A stretch of DNA of 64,000 bases from Cryobacterium breve (GTDB lineage: Bacteria > Actinomycetota > Actinomycetes > Actinomycetales > Microbacteriaceae). Within the stretch, counting starts at the first letter, position 1. Each line of letters starts with the position of its first letter. The position numbers and the translations under genes are program-made. Location: positions 2,914,001 to 2,978,000 of the forward strand of contig NZ_CP075584.1 in the NCBI RefSeq assembly GCF_027594785.1, read 5' to 3'. Shown piece after piece: positions 1-9,645 of the stretch. The notes under the pieces were generated by a model. That model was not told the DNA's origin and ran no database searches. It worked only from the letters and a program-made list of their open reading frames with translations.

Positions 1-1
1 G

Positions 2-670
2 GTGGCGACGCGGTCAGGGGCGCCGCTCGCCGCGTGCCTGCGTCAACTCGCGGCCAGCCTGCGCGACCTCGGCCAGCTGCACGCCGACCTCGAGACGGCG
101 CTCGCCGGACCGGCCGCGACCGCGCGGCTGGTCGCCGTCCTGCCGCTCGTCGGGATCGCCTTCGGCGGCCTGCTCGGGTTCAACACTGTCGCGACGCTGT
201 TCCTCACGGTACCGGGCTGGTTGTGTCTCGGAAGCGGTGCCGGACTCATGCTCGCGGGGAGCGTGTGGAATCGCCGGCTGCTGCGGCGGGCACGGGCACG
301 GGCCCCGACGCCGGGTCTCGAACTCGACCTGACCGCGATCGCGATGAGCGGCGGCGGTTCGGTCGAACGCGCCCAGGCTCTGGTGACGGAGGCGCTCGGT
401 CGGTATCTCCCTGCCGACGGTGTCCGGCGCACCGCCGGCGACCGGGTGCTGGACCTGGCGGTGCGCGCCGGCGTGCCCGCCGCCGAGCTCCTGCGCAGTG
501 AAGCCGACCAGCAGCGCCGCGACGCCCGCACAGAGGGCCAGCGGCGGGTGATTGCGCTTGGGATGGCCCTGCTGGTTCCCCTCGGGTTATGCGTACTCCC
601 GGCCTTCATGCTGCTCGGCGTGGTCCCGCTCCTCGTCACGGTGCTGTCGACGACACTGTCGGAGTTCTAG
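2..670 (+). CDS. TadC-like pilus assembly membrane protein (5' end cut by window)
   Basis: The frame is open from the window edge, so the true start may lie upstream; about 222 residues are visible. Two hydrophobic stretches (residues about 40-85) and a C-terminal pair (about 180-215, LGMALLVPLG and LGVVPLLVTV) flank a soluble part rich in Arg and Ala. This is the topology of the T2SSF/TadC inner-membrane platform proteins that work with the TadA ATPase to assemble Flp-type pili. The DUF4244 and TadE-type genes downstream (2917-4167) support the assignment, since these families sit together in actinobacterial tad loci. The locus is interrupted by minus-strand genes before DUF4244. TadB versus TadC cannot be separated from this fragment. 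Confidence 0.7.
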   Translation: MATRSGAPLAACLRQLAASLRDLGQLHADLETALAGPAATARLVAVLPLVGIAFGGLLGFNTVATLFLTVPGWLCLGSGAGLMLAGSVWNRRLLRRARARAPTPGLELDLTAIAMSGGGSVERAQALVTEALGRYLPADGVRRTAGDRVLDLAVRAGVPAAELLRSEADQQRRDARTEGQRRVIALGMALLVPLGLCVLPAFMLLGVVPLLVTVLSTTLSEF

Positions 671-718
671 CCGCTGGCGTCCGGACACGACAGAGCCAGA
701 CCAGAGTGTACGGCCCGT

Positions 719-2236
719 TCAGAGGCGAATCGCGGTCCGCTCAGCGCTGTCTGACGAGTCGGTGGCGCGCCACGCGTAAAGAACAGCAAGCGCGCAGACG
801 ATCGCGAAGGTGATTGAGCCGATGATCCACAGCGGCATGGGCCCGATGGGGAGACCCCACCACCACTCGACGTTCTTATCGAGGTTCGGCCAGAAGACGT
901 CGAGCCCCGTCGTGAACCGGCGGAGGGTGAACCACTGGATGGTGAGGTTGCTGAGAATCGCAGCGGTGGCAACGAGCACCATATGCACACGCCCCAGTCC
1001 GGCACTGGCACTGCGGAAGCCCAGAAGGCTGACTCCGGCAAGAATGATCAACAACGGATAGAGATACCGCGACTGCACCTGTTGCCCGACAAGGATATGG
1101 TCGCGCATGAGCCACACCATCGGCAGCAGCACCAGCAGGCCGATGATCATCGCCAAACTGAGACCCTTCCTGACGCTGAGCCGCCGCAGGCCGAGAAAGA
1201 CGACGCCGCCGAACGCGAGCATCACAGGGAACCACACGAGGCCCGGCGCACCGGCGTCGAGCGACGGCGTGCGTCCGGCAACGGGCGTACCGAAAGCACC
1301 GGCCCAGAGCTCTGGCAGCCGGATCAGGTTGTTCCAGAACAGATCTGCCCAACCGCCTGGCACGCTGCCCTCCGGGCTGGAGATGTTCTCCCCCACCAGA
1401 TTGACCGCTCTCGTCTGGCCTGAGGTGAGATAGCCCACGCCGGCGAGTGCCACGAGTGCGATCGGGAACACGGCGCGGCGCACGAAGGCGCGCGTCCGTT
1501 CGGCCTTGAGCACACCGACCAGCACGATCGCCACAACCGCGTACGCCGCGGAGTCGGCCCGTGAGCCGGCGCCGATGACCGTGGAGACCAACGCGAGCGC
1601 AGCGAGGCCGATCTGGCGGCCCCGAGTCTCAGCCTCAAAGAATCCCAGTATCGCCAGCCACAGGGTCGAGGCAGACAGAACTCCCCAGCCGCTGGGGTTG
1701 ACGCTGGCGATCAGGAACACGCCGAAGGGCACGAGAGTGGCCAGCGTTGCCCACACCAGGAGCCCGCGACGGGCGCGGGGGAGCAGGAGGAACAGCAGCG
1801 ACATCATCACCACGTAGAGCAAAGAGTTGAATGCACGCATCAAGAGCACCGACAGGGAGATGTTGGTGCCCGCGAAAATGCTCATCGTGGCATAGAAGAC
1901 CGGCGGGTAGACGCCGACGAAGTTTCCCCGGTCCGTGTCCGTCAAGACCGATGACGGTGTAGCGGGGCACGAGGCAGACTGTCCCGGAAGGTGAGTGAAG
2001 CACTGGCTCGCGACGATCAGCTGGAGCGGGACTTGCCGATGTGCGTCGTCAGATCCTGCTTCGCAGAGGCCGTCCCGGAGTCCGGCACCGCACCACGAGC
2101 TGGCGAGGTGGAAGTCTTCGTCTGCGCCGGAGCCGACCGGCGACGACGCACTCCAGGACAGAAGCGCGACGAGCAGAGTGATGGGTGCCAGGCAATACGC
2201 AACGATCCGCAGAATCTTGCTGCGTCGCTCAGTCAT
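719..2236 (-). CDS. DUF2142 family polytopic membrane protein
   Basis: A 505-residue protein with an N-terminal membrane segment after MTERRSKILRIV, a roughly 100-residue extracytoplasmic loop containing several Cys, and then about ten hydrophobic helices (FVGVYPPVFYATM, VVMMSLLFLLLP, LVPFGVFLIASVNPSGWG and so on). The NPSGWG and QSRYLYPLL signatures and overall length match the DUF2142 family of predicted membrane proteins, related in shape to GT-C glycosyltransferases. The biochemical role is unknown. The family is often found with cell-envelope polysaccharide genes, but none are visible here. The gene is convergent with the pilus gene on its left, with only 48 bases between the stops. Confidence 0.75.
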   Translation of the reverse strand: MTERRSKILRIVAYCLAPITLLVALLSWSASSPVGSGADEDFHLASSWCGAGLRDGLCEAGSDDAHRQVPLQLIVASQCFTHLPGQSASCPATPSSVLTDTDRGNFVGVYPPVFYATMSIFAGTNISLSVLLMRAFNSLLYVVMMSLLFLLLPRARRGLLVWATLATLVPFGVFLIASVNPSGWGVLSASTLWLAILGFFEAETRGRQIGLAALALVSTVIGAGSRADSAAYAVVAIVLVGVLKAERTRAFVRRAVFPIALVALAGVGYLTSGQTRAVNLVGENISSPEGSVPGGWADLFWNNLIRLPELWAGAFGTPVAGRTPSLDAGAPGLVWFPVMLAFGGVVFLGLRRLSVRKGLSLAMIIGLLVLLPMVWLMRDHILVGQQVQSRYLYPLLIILAGVSLLGFRSASAGLGRVHMVLVATAAILSNLTIQWFTLRRFTTGLDVFWPNLDKNVEWWWGLPIGPMPLWIIGSITFAIVCALAVLYAWRATDSSDSAERTAIRL

Positions 2237-2397
2237 GTAGATCCGATCATTTCGTGCCGAAAGCGGATGCCGGGCGCAGGAACTGAATCTACTACGGGCT
2301 CGCGCTCGGTCGGACGACCCGTGCGCCGGTGCCGCCTAACGAGCCTGTCGGGTTGTACAGGTCACCTGAGCCGGCCGGTACCCGCATAGGGCACACG

Positions 2398-2430
2398 AAA
2401 AAGAGCCGGACCCGAGGGCCCGGCTCTTTC
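2398..2430 (-). terminator. Rho-independent terminator for the 34-residue protein gene
   Basis: A perfect 10-bp stem (AAAGAGCCGG at 2400-2409 with CCGGCTCTTT at 2420-2429) encloses a 10-base loop. Read on the minus strand it is followed by a run of five T, as expected of an intrinsic terminator 29 bases past the stop codon at 2459. A weaker T run on the plus strand suggests it could work in both directions. Confidence 0.75.
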
Positions 2431-2458
2431 GAAGTCACGGTAAATCTGTCCAGCTGCT

Positions 2459-2563
2459 CTAGTCCTTGCGCTCCGGACGAGCTTTCTTGTCGGCGCGTTT
2501 TTCCTTCAGAGTCTTCGCTGCGGCAGTCTTGCCGGTGCTCTTCTTAGGGGATTTGTCTGCCAT
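2459..2563 (-). CDS. Small basic protein of 34 residues
   Basis: ATG at 2561-2563 (minus strand) is preceded by GAGGCGCT as ribosome binding site, and the frame ends at TAG (2459-2461). The product begins MADKSPKKSTGKTAAAKT and ends ADKKARPERKD. It has 11 Lys and 3 Arg in 34 residues, no hydrophobic segment and no Cys. A dedicated terminator follows, which argues for a real gene. Small Lys-rich proteins starting MADK are common in Microbacteriaceae annotations, but no function is established. A nucleic-acid or ribosome-associated role would be a guess. Confidence 0.7.
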   Translation of the reverse strand: MADKSPKKSTGKTAAAKTLKEKRADKKARPERKD

Positions 2564-2694
2564 CAGCGCCTCGTTCCCCGGACCCTGGTGGGTGCCGTTG
2601 GGAAGACACTACGCTCATCTTTCGCCAAAGGTAACCCCTTTCTCAAATTGGTCTCCGGGGACCACAAATCGGGTCCCAGAATCGTCCCGCGTCT

Positions 2695-2761
2695 TTCCGC
2701 GAGAGTACGATTTTGGCCCTTAAACCGCCGTTTTAAGGGCCGAAATCGTACTCTCGCGGAA
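2695..2761. repeat. Long inverted repeat in the pilus-locus gap
   Basis: This lies in the 353-base gap 2564-2916, in which no gene is visible. Arms at 2695-2725 and 2730-2761 pair over about 31 bp with one bulge and one mismatch around a 4-base loop. The core of each arm is AATCGTACTCTCGCGG or its complement. No T run follows on either strand, so it is not a classical terminator. It is one member of the inverted-repeat group described in the findings. Confidence 0.8.
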
Positions 2762-2916
2762 GCTGTGCGGGGTGCGCGGGTCCTCAACGGGACCGGGTCG
2801 GGCGGGGTTCTGCACGGATCTCGGACGGAAGCCGGCACCGGCGACCGGCGGGGCGAATCTGGACTCGATCGTGCCGCCGGACTACCGCGTCGCTGGACGC
2901 GAGAGGAGAAGAACCG

Positions 2917-3276
2917 ATGCCGAGCACCACAGCAACGTCCCACGACCAGACCGGGTCCGTGCCCGCCCTGCGCGTCTCAGAGCCGCCGGTCTCGGAGGGC
3001 GCGCTTCCGCCGAAACCGAGAAGGCGGGTCTCCGGCCTGGCCGACGTTGCGGCGGGCGCGGTGCCGCACGGCATCGTGCGCACCCGAACTGTGCCCACCA
3101 ACACGACGCGCGCCCTGCGACGGCTGCGCGACGAGGCGGGCGCCGCGACCGCCGAGTATGTGATCGCGACGATGGCGGCCGTCGGCTTCGCGGGGCTGCT
3201 CATCCTCATCCTGCGGGGAGACGAAGTGCGCGGCATCCTCACCGAGCTGGTGCGCCATGCCCTCACGGTGGGGTAG
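2917..3276 (+). CDS. DUF4244 family pilin-like protein
   Basis: The 119-residue product starts at ATG 2917 behind GAGGAGAAG. The first 70 residues are Pro/Arg-rich and disordered. The conserved part follows: DEAGAATAEYVIATMAAV, a hydrophobic helix, and a short C-terminal tail (about residues 72-119). The G(A)xTAEY motif before a hydrophobic helix resembles the processing site of Flp/TadE-type prepilins and is the hallmark of actinobacterial DUF4244. It is probably an Flp-like minor pilin or pilus accessory protein. The 3' end overlaps the next gene by 20 bases, consistent with translational coupling. Confidence 0.75.
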   Translation: MPSTTATSHDQTGSVPALRVSEPPVSEGALPPKPRRRVSGLADVAAGAVPHGIVRTRTVPTNTTRALRRLRDEAGAATAEYVIATMAAVGFAGLLILILRGDEVRGILTELVRHALTVG

Positions 3277-3700
3277 CCGGGGAGGTGCGGCCCGCGCCGC
3301 CTGCCGAGCCGGGTCCCGTGCTGCGATGTCCCGTGCCGCGATGTCCCGTGCCGCGATGTCCCGTATCGCAGGGAGCAGCGTCTCGGGGGAGCGCGGCAGT
3401 GTCACGGCCGAGTTCGCCGCCGTCATTCCGGCCGTGCTCCTCGTGCTGCTGCTCTGCCTCGGCGGGGTGCAGGTCGGCGGCCAGCAGGTCCGGCTGGCGG
3501 ATGCCGCGGCCCAGGCCGCCCGGTCCCTCGCCCGGGGCGACGGGCTCGACCACGCAACCAGCCTGGCTCGTCAACTCGTCGGCGACGCGGTCGTCTCGGT
3601 GGACCAGCGGGGCTCTGCGGTGTGCGCCCGGCTGAGCGCGCCCGCCGCGCTCGGGATCACCGTGACGGCGGGCTCCTGCGCGCTCGGCGGCGCGACGTGA
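3257..3700 (+). CDS. TadE-like pilus protein
   Basis: A 147-residue protein. After a basic leader, the segment ERGSVTAEFAAVIPAVLLVL is the classic TadE processing and transmembrane motif (residues about 45-65), followed by VQVGGQQVRLADAAAQAARS typical of TadE-like minor pilins. The leader contains a near-perfect tandem repeat of a 15-base unit (about 3317-3364) coding AAMSR three times, so the real start could be one of the in-frame ATG codons inside it (3326 onward) rather than 3257. The stop overlaps the next GTG start (3697). Confidence 0.75.
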   Translation: MPSRWGSRGGAARAACRAGSRAAMSRAAMSRAAMSRIAGSSVSGERGSVTAEFAAVIPAVLLVLLLCLGGVQVGGQQVRLADAAAQAARSLARGDGLDHATSLARQLVGDAVVSVDQRGSAVCARLSAPAALGITVTAGSCALGGAT

Positions 3701-4167
3701 CGCGCATCCGTTCGTCGGGCGCGAGCGTTCGCTGCGCCGGCACCGGTCAGTACGGGCGCTCGCCCCTCCGTGTGGGCAGCGGCGACGGCGACGGCGAGCG
3801 CGGCTCCGGCTCGGTGCTTGCCGTGGGTGTGATTGGGGCGGTTGTGCTGCTGACGGTGATGTTGCTCCCGGTCCTGGCGGTGTTCGTCGTCGGCCAGACC
3901 GTGCGGGCGGCGGCGGATGCCGGGGCGCTCGCCGCAGCGGACACGCTGTCGGGACTCGTGGCCGGGGTGCCCTGTCAGGCCGCGGCCGAGATCGCGGCAC
4001 TCGACGGGGCATCCGTGGAGCTCTGCACAACGGCCGGCCCGATCGCGAGCGTCACGGTCACCCGGGAATTTCTCGGCTGGACTCTGAGGGCGCACGCCCG
4101 GGCCGGTCCACCGGGTTCGGCGGGAGACTCGCCGTCGCCCGGGATCGCTCCAGGAGGAGGCGCCGGA
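3697..4167 (+). CDS. TadE-like (Rv3654c-type) secretion/pilus protein, 3' end uncertain
   Basis: GTG 3697 overlaps the preceding stop. Residues about 30-75 hold RGSGSVLAVGVIGAVVLLTV and then QTVRAAADAGALAAADTLSG, the helix-plus-Ala-rich pattern of the Rv3654c/TadE-like helicase-neighbourhood family, and a CQAAAEIA segment follows. The conserved part ends near base 4110 (LRAHARAGPP). The reading frame then has no stop codon: it stays open through the opposite-strand gene and into topA. Given the many indels in this sequence, a missing base close to the 3' end is likely. The end given here is only the boundary with the convergent gene. Confidence 0.55.
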
Positions 4168-4410
4168 TCAGTCGAAAAGGGCCTCGAGGTAGCGGTAGTC
4201 GACGGCCGTCGGTCGCTCGGGAAATTCGGTGGAGTCGAACTCCAGACCCGCTCCCCGGGTATAGAGGTAGCGCTTGCCACCGGACTCCGCGGGAATCTCC
4301 AGACGAGGCCGGATATCGCCCGTGTCGAGGAATTCGGTGGTGATCGTTTTGCCTTCGAGGGGGCCGTCCGTAAGCTTCGCGGTGTACGTGCCCGTAGCTG
4401 CTGTACCCAT
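4168..4410 (-). CDS. Conserved hypothetical protein, 80 residues
   Basis: The product starts MGTAATGTYTAKLTDGPLEG and contains IRPRLEIPAESGGKRYLYTR. It is a compact, soluble, charged protein without Cys or a signal peptide. It appears to be a known uncharacterised actinobacterial family often next to topA, but that is from memory of gene order, not a search. A GGAGG lies only one base before the ATG, which is too close, so initiation is uncertain. The same minus-strand frame stays open opposite topA, but that is a GC-rich shadow and not part of this gene. Confidence 0.6.
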   Translation of the reverse strand: MGTAATGTYTAKLTDGPLEGKTITTEFLDTGDIRPRLEIPAESGGKRYLYTRGAGLEFDSTEFPERPTAVDYRYLEALFD

Positions 4411-4551
4411 GCCTCCATTGTCCTCACCAAGGCGAGGCTGGCAAGCCCCAAAGCCCTGTGTGACGTGTGGCCGATTAGGTGGGCACCATCTTTCTGTGTG
4501 TATGGTGTGCCTTGGCCCTTCAACGGGCCGATACCTATAAAGAGGAGTCTG

Positions 4552-7500
4552 GTGCCAGGCACTAAGAAGCTGGTCATTGTCGAATCGCCGACAAAAATGA
4601 AGTCGATCGCCGCGTATCTCGGCGACGGCTACGAGGTCCTGTCCTCGGTCGGCCACATTCGGGACCTGATCGAGCCAAAAAACCTGCCCCCTGAATTGAA
4701 GAAGGGGCCCCTCGGCAAGTTCTCCGTCGACGTCGACAACGGCTTCGAGCCGTACTACGTCGTCTCCGACGCCAAGAAGAAGACCGTCGCCGAACTCAAG
4801 CGGGCGATGAAGACGGCCGACGAACTCCTGCTCGCAACTGATGAGGACCGCGAAGGCGAGGCCATCGCCTGGCACCTGCTGCAGGTCCTCCAGCCCAAGG
4901 TTCCCGTCAAGCGCATGGTGTTCCACGAGATCACCAAGGAAGCGATCCTCAAGGCGAAGGACAACACCCGCGACCTCGACACGGCCCTCGTCGATGCGCA
5001 GGAGACGCGGCGCATCCTCGACCGCATCTACGGTTACGAGATTTCCCCCGTGCTCTGGCGCAAGGTCGGCCCCGGCCTGTCCGCCGGCCGTGTGCAGTCC
5101 GCTGCGACCCGCCTCGTCGTCGACCGCGAACGCGAACGCCTCGCCTTCGTCTCCGCCGGCTACTGGGACCTCTCGGCCCAGCTCGCTTCCGGTGCCGCAA
5201 CGACGGATGCCGCCTTCCAGGCCAAGCTCGTGCGCCTCAACGGTGAGCGCATCGCCTCCGGCGGCGACTTCGACGACCTCGGTCGTCTCAAGCCCAAGGT
5301 CACGGCGACGACGCTCGACGAGGCATCCGCCCTCGCCCTCGCCGACGCGCTGAAGGATCCCCACGTCGCGATCACCGTGACCAAGGTCGCGTCCAAGCCG
5401 TACCGCCGCAGCCCCGCCGCCCCGTTCACGACGTCGACCCTGCAGCAGGAAGCGGCACGGAAGCTGCGCTTCACCGCCCGGCAGACCATGAGCGTGGCCC
5501 AGTCGCTCTACGAGAACGGCTACATCACCTACATGCGTACCGACTCGCCGTCGCTCTCGCAGCAGGCGATCAACGCCGCCCGCAACCAGGCGTCCTCGCT
5601 GTATGGCCCCGAGACGGTGCCTGCCCAGCCGCGCCTCTACAAGGGCAAGAGCAAGAACGCGCAGGAGGCCCACGAGGCGATCCGTCCCTCGGGCGACACG
5701 TTCCGCACGCCCTCCTCGCTCGCGAACACCATCCGCGGCAACGACTTCCGCCTCTACGACCTGATCTGGAAGCGCACCGTCGCCTCGCAGATGGCCGACG
5801 CGACCGGTTCGACCGCATCCGTCACCATCGCGGCCGGCCCGACCGGCGTCTCGCCGCACCCCGCGGCGTCCGGCGTTCTCGCCGAGTTCTCCGCGAGCGG
5901 CACGGTGATCACCTTCCGCGGCTTCATGCTCGCCTACGAGGAATCCCGCGACGAAGAGCGCAACGCGCCCACCGACCCGACCGAGTCCAAGCTGCCGCCG
6001 CTCGAAGAGGGCCAGTCGCTGTCCCTGCTCGAGGTCGAGGCCAAGGGCCACGAGACCACCCCGGCCGCCCGGTACACCGAGGCGAGCCTCGTCAAGAAGC
6101 TCGAAGAGCTCGGCATCGGCCGTCCGTCCACGTATGCCTCGATCATCTCCACGATCACCGACCGCGGCTACGTCACCCCGCGCGGCCAGTCGCTCGTGCC
6201 GAACTGGATCGCCTTCTCCGTGGTGCGCCTGCTCGAGGAGTACTTCACCGACCTCGTCGAGTACGACTTCACCGCCGAGATGGAAGACGACCTCGACCGC
6301 ATCGCCGACGGCAAGGCCGACCGCGTCGACTGGCTCAACAGTTTCTACTTCGGCTCGGAGAAGCACCGCGGTCTCCGCCAGGTCGTCGACAACCTCGGCG
6401 AGATCGATGCCCGTTCGATCAACTCGATGCCGATCGGCGATGACATCACCCTCCGCATCGGCAAGTACGGCCCCTACCTCGAGGTCATCGACCCCGCTGC
6501 CGCAGCGGATGCCCCGCCGCGCCGGGTGAACATCCCGCCGGACCTCGCACCCGACGAACTGACGCCCGCGAAGGCACGTCAGCTCATCGATGCGCCTGTC
6601 GTCATCGACCGCGTCATCGGGGTCAACCCGGAGACCGGCAAGAACATCGTCGCCAAGGACGGCCGGTTCGGTCCATACGTCACCGAGCTCGACCCGGCAC
6701 CCGCCGAGCCCGTCGTCGTCGAACTCGTCGAGACCCAGACCGAGTCCGCCGGCGAGACCATCGACCCGCTCACCGGTGAAGTGACCCAGCTGGTCGACGC
6801 CGGAGCTCCCGCAGCGAAGCCCAAGCGCAAGCCGGCCGCGAAGAAGATCGCCCTCGCGGACAAGCCGCGCACCGCGTCGCTGTTCAAGTCGATGGACCTC
6901 GCCACGATCGACCTCGAGACCGCGCTCCGGCTGCTCGACCTCCCGCGCATCGTCGGCCTCGACCCCGAAACGCAGACCGAGATCACCGCCCAGAACGGCA
7001 AGTTCGGCCCCTACCTGAAGAAGGGCGTCGACACCCGTTCGCTCACGAGCGAAGACCAGATCTTCGAGATCGACCTGCCCGGAGCGGTCGAGCTGTACAG
7101 CCAGCCCAAGTACGGCGCGCGTCGCGCCTCGAGCGCCCTGAAGGAATTCGAGACGCCCGACCCGGACAGCGGCAAGGCGATCAAGATCAAGGATGGCCGT
7201 TTCGGCGCGTACGTCACCGACGGCGTCACGAATGCGACGATCCCGAAGGCCGAGACGGTCGAGGAGATCGACTTCGACCGGGCCGTACAGGCTCCTCGCC
7301 GACAAGCGCGCCAAGGGACCGGCGGTCAAGAAGGCGCCCGCCAAGAAGGCCCCGGCCAAGAAGCCGGTCGCCAAGAAGCCGGCCGTGAAAGCTGCGGCCG
7401 TCAAGAAGCCCGCCGTGAAGAAGGCCACCGCCGCGAAGACCACCGCCGCGAAGACCACGGTCACCAAGACCGCCGTCCGCAAGCCGGCCGTCACCAAGAC

Positions 7501-7576
7501 GGGGACCTCCACCAAGACCGCGACGACCAGGACTGCAGCGACGAAGACGCCCGCGGGTTCGACCACCCAGTCGTGA
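4552..7576 (+). CDS. topA: DNA topoisomerase I (one frameshift in this sequence)
   Basis: Relaxes negative supercoils by single-strand cleavage. GTG 4552 follows AAGAGGAG. The Toprim domain opens with KKLVIVESPTK and has DEDREGEAIAWH near residue 100. The active-site tyrosine is in GYITYMRTDSP (about Tyr327). Four C-terminal topoisomerase repeats are visible (RIGKYGPYLE, KDGRFGPYVT, QNGKFGPYLK, KDGRFGAYVT), then a Lys/Ala/Pro-rich tail (KKAPAKK repeats) typical of actinobacterial TopA, which lack zinc fingers. The tail is reached only in the +1 frame: an extra G at 7288-7294 (CAGGCTC where CAGCTC is expected) breaks the gene. Repaired length is 1007 residues. The stop overlaps tmk. Confidence 0.93.
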
Positions 7577-8265
7577 CCGTGCCAGACGTGACCGGGGCAG
7601 CCTCCACCGAGGCCGCCCCGAGCGGTCAGGCCCCGACCGGTCAGGCCCCGACCGGTCTCTTCATCACGCTCGAAGGCGGTGACGGGTCCGGCAAGTCCAC
7701 CCAGGCCCGGCTGCTCGCCGAGTGGCTCGGCGAGCAGGGCCGTACGGTGCTGCGCACCCGGGAGCCCGGCGGCACCGTCGTCGGCGTCGAAATTCGGGAG
7801 ATCGTGCTGCACCACACCGGCGAGGTGTCCCCGCGCGCCGAGGCCCTGCTGTATGCGGCTGACCGCGCCCAGCACATCGCCACGGCCGTGCGTCCGGCGC
7901 TCGCCCGCGGCGAAGTGGTGGTCCAGGACCGCTACCTCGACTCATCCGTCGCCTACCAGGGTGCGGGGCGGGTGCTCGGCGCCGCCGAGATCCGCGACCT
8001 GTCGCTCTGGGCTGCGGAAGGGCTGCTGCCCGAGCTGACCATCCTGCTCGACCTTGATGAGACCGTCGCGCGCGGCCGGCTCGACGCCGCCAACAAGCGT
8101 TTCGACCGCCTCGAGGCCGAGAAGGGCGACTTCCACCGCCGGGTTCGTGCCGCGTTCCTTGACCTCGCCCGCGCAGAACCCGACCGGTTCCTGGTCGTGG
8201 ATGCCGCGAGCCCGGTCGACGAGATCGCCGCCGCGATCCGCGCCCGCATCGCACCCCTCCTCTGA
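7573..8265 (+). CDS. tmk: Thymidylate kinase
   Basis: Phosphorylates dTMP to dTDP for DNA synthesis. GTG 7573 overlaps the topA stop (GTGA). After a 28-residue linker with a duplicated GQAPT unit, the protein shows the P-loop LEGGDGSGKST, the DR(Y/H) region VVQDRYLDSSVAYQGAGR and a LID-like segment RFDRLEAEKGDFHRRV, all diagnostic of Tmk. Its 230 residues fit the family. It is the middle gene of the topA-tmk-holB order common in actinobacteria. Because of the topA frameshift, the tmk frame is open back through topA, so automatic annotation could call a false fusion. Confidence 0.93.
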   Translation: MTVPDVTGAASTEAAPSGQAPTGQAPTGLFITLEGGDGSGKSTQARLLAEWLGEQGRTVLRTREPGGTVVGVEIREIVLHHTGEVSPRAEALLYAADRAQHIATAVRPALARGEVVVQDRYLDSSVAYQGAGRVLGAAEIRDLSLWAAEGLLPELTILLDLDETVARGRLDAANKRFDRLEAEKGDFHRRVRAAFLDLARAEPDRFLVVDAASPVDEIAAAIRARIAPLL

Positions 8266-8315
8266 CACCGCAGGCCTCTGGGCGGGATGTCAGTGGCGAC
8301 CGGTACCCTGAAGGA

Positions 8316-9537
8316 ATGAGCGTGTGGGACAACCTGACCGGCCAGGCGGATGCGATCGCGATCTTCCGTGCCGCCGCGGAGCCACAGGGCAAGGAGCCAC
8401 AGAGCACAACGGCTGACGCCCCCGCGAGCAAAGCCGGCACGGCCGCCTCCGGTACCTCCGCGTCCAGCGCCTCTGCGTCCATGACGCACGCCTGGCTCAT
8501 CACGGGCCCGCCCGGTTCGGGCCGGTCCAACCTCGCCTTCGCCTTCGCCGCCGCCCTCCTCAGCCCGGGAACGCCCGCCGAAGACGCGACCGCCGAACGG
8601 CTCGTGGAGGCCCGCACCCACCCCGACCTCGTCGTGCTCGCCACCGAGGGCGTCATCATCAAGATGGACTCCGTCAAAGAGGCCGTCAAACGCTCGCAGT
8701 ACTCGCCATCGGTCGGCCGGTACCGGGTCATCGTCGTCGAAGACGCCGACCGCATGGTCGAGCGCACCTCCAACGTGCTGCTCAAAGCGCTCGAAGAGCC
8801 GCCGGAACGCACCGTCTGGATCCTCTGCGCGCCGAGCGAGGCCGACCTGCTGCCGACCATCCGGTCCCGGGTGCGCACCGTTCGGCTGCGCGTGCCGAGC
8901 GTCGCCGACGTCGCCGCGCTCCTCGTCGCCCGCGAGGGCGTCGATCCCCGTCGTCGCCGAGCGGTGCGCCCGCGAGGCGCAAAGCCACATCGGCATGGCC
9001 CGGCGCCTCGCCACGAACCCCGAGGCCCGCGATCGGCGCGAGGAAACCCTCAAGGCCGCGCTCGGCATCCGTGGGGTGTCGTACGCGGTGAACGCCGCGG
9101 CGCGACTGCTCGCGATCGCGGGAGACGACGCGAAGGCGATCACTCTCGAGCGGGACGCCGCCGAACGCGAAAGCGTGCTGCGCTCCCTCGGCGTCGAGCC
9201 GGGCAAGTCGGTGCCGCCTGCGTTGCGCGGCCAGATCAAGGCGCTCGAAGACGACCAGAAACGGCGGGCCACCCGGAGCCTGCGCGACGGGATCGACCGG
9301 ATTCTCGTCGATCTGACCTCGCTGTACCGGGATGTGATGATGGTACAGTTTGGCCGCGAGAATGAAGTGATCAACCGTGAGCTCCTCGCCGGAGTGCGTG
9401 CTGCAGCAGCGGCCTGTGCGACCGTCACGACGCTCGCGACCCTGGACGCCATCGCGATCGCCCGGCAAAGAATTGAATCCAATGTGGCACCGGCCCTGGC
9501 CCTCGAGGCCATGCTGGTGTCCGCCATTCGACGTTGA
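8316..9537 (+). CDS. holB: DNA polymerase III subunit delta' (one frameshift)
   Basis: Clamp-loader subunit that, with tau/gamma and delta, loads the beta sliding clamp. The AAA+ fold is visible: HAWLITGPPGSGRSNLAFAF (P-loop-like), a VVEDADRMVERTSNVLLKAL Walker B region, LEEPPERTVWILC, and the sensor IRSRVRTVRL. The frame shifts by +1 near 8946-8949 in a C run (GATCCCC), after which the expected VVAERCAREAQSHIGMARRL continues. Repaired length is about 406 residues. A TACCCT box ends 6 bases before the ATG, which suggests a leaderless transcript. About 30 residues after the start are Ala/Ser-rich filler. Confidence 0.88.
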
Positions 9538-9645
9538 CACCGATGACCATGACGAGGACGAAGACCGCGACAATGGCACCGCCCACCCGCGGCGCTCGTG
9601 AAAGCCTGAGCACACCTGCACGACCAGACCAGTAATGAGGAACCG

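Noticed and set aside
2588..3163. Plus-strand frame through the inverted repeat and the start of the DUF4244 gene.
   Set aside because: It has no ribosome binding site or domain and overlaps a better-supported gene in another frame.
7330..7570. Lys/Ala repeats after the topA frame break as a separate histone-like gene.
   Set aside because: The segment is the usual basic tail of actinobacterial TopA and has no start signal of its own.
4411..7875. Minus-strand open frame of more than 1,100 codons opposite topA and tmk.
   Set aside because: It is the GC-rich shadow of the plus-strand genes, with repetitive Leu/Asp/Arg/Val content and no domain. Only its end (4168-4410) is a credible gene.
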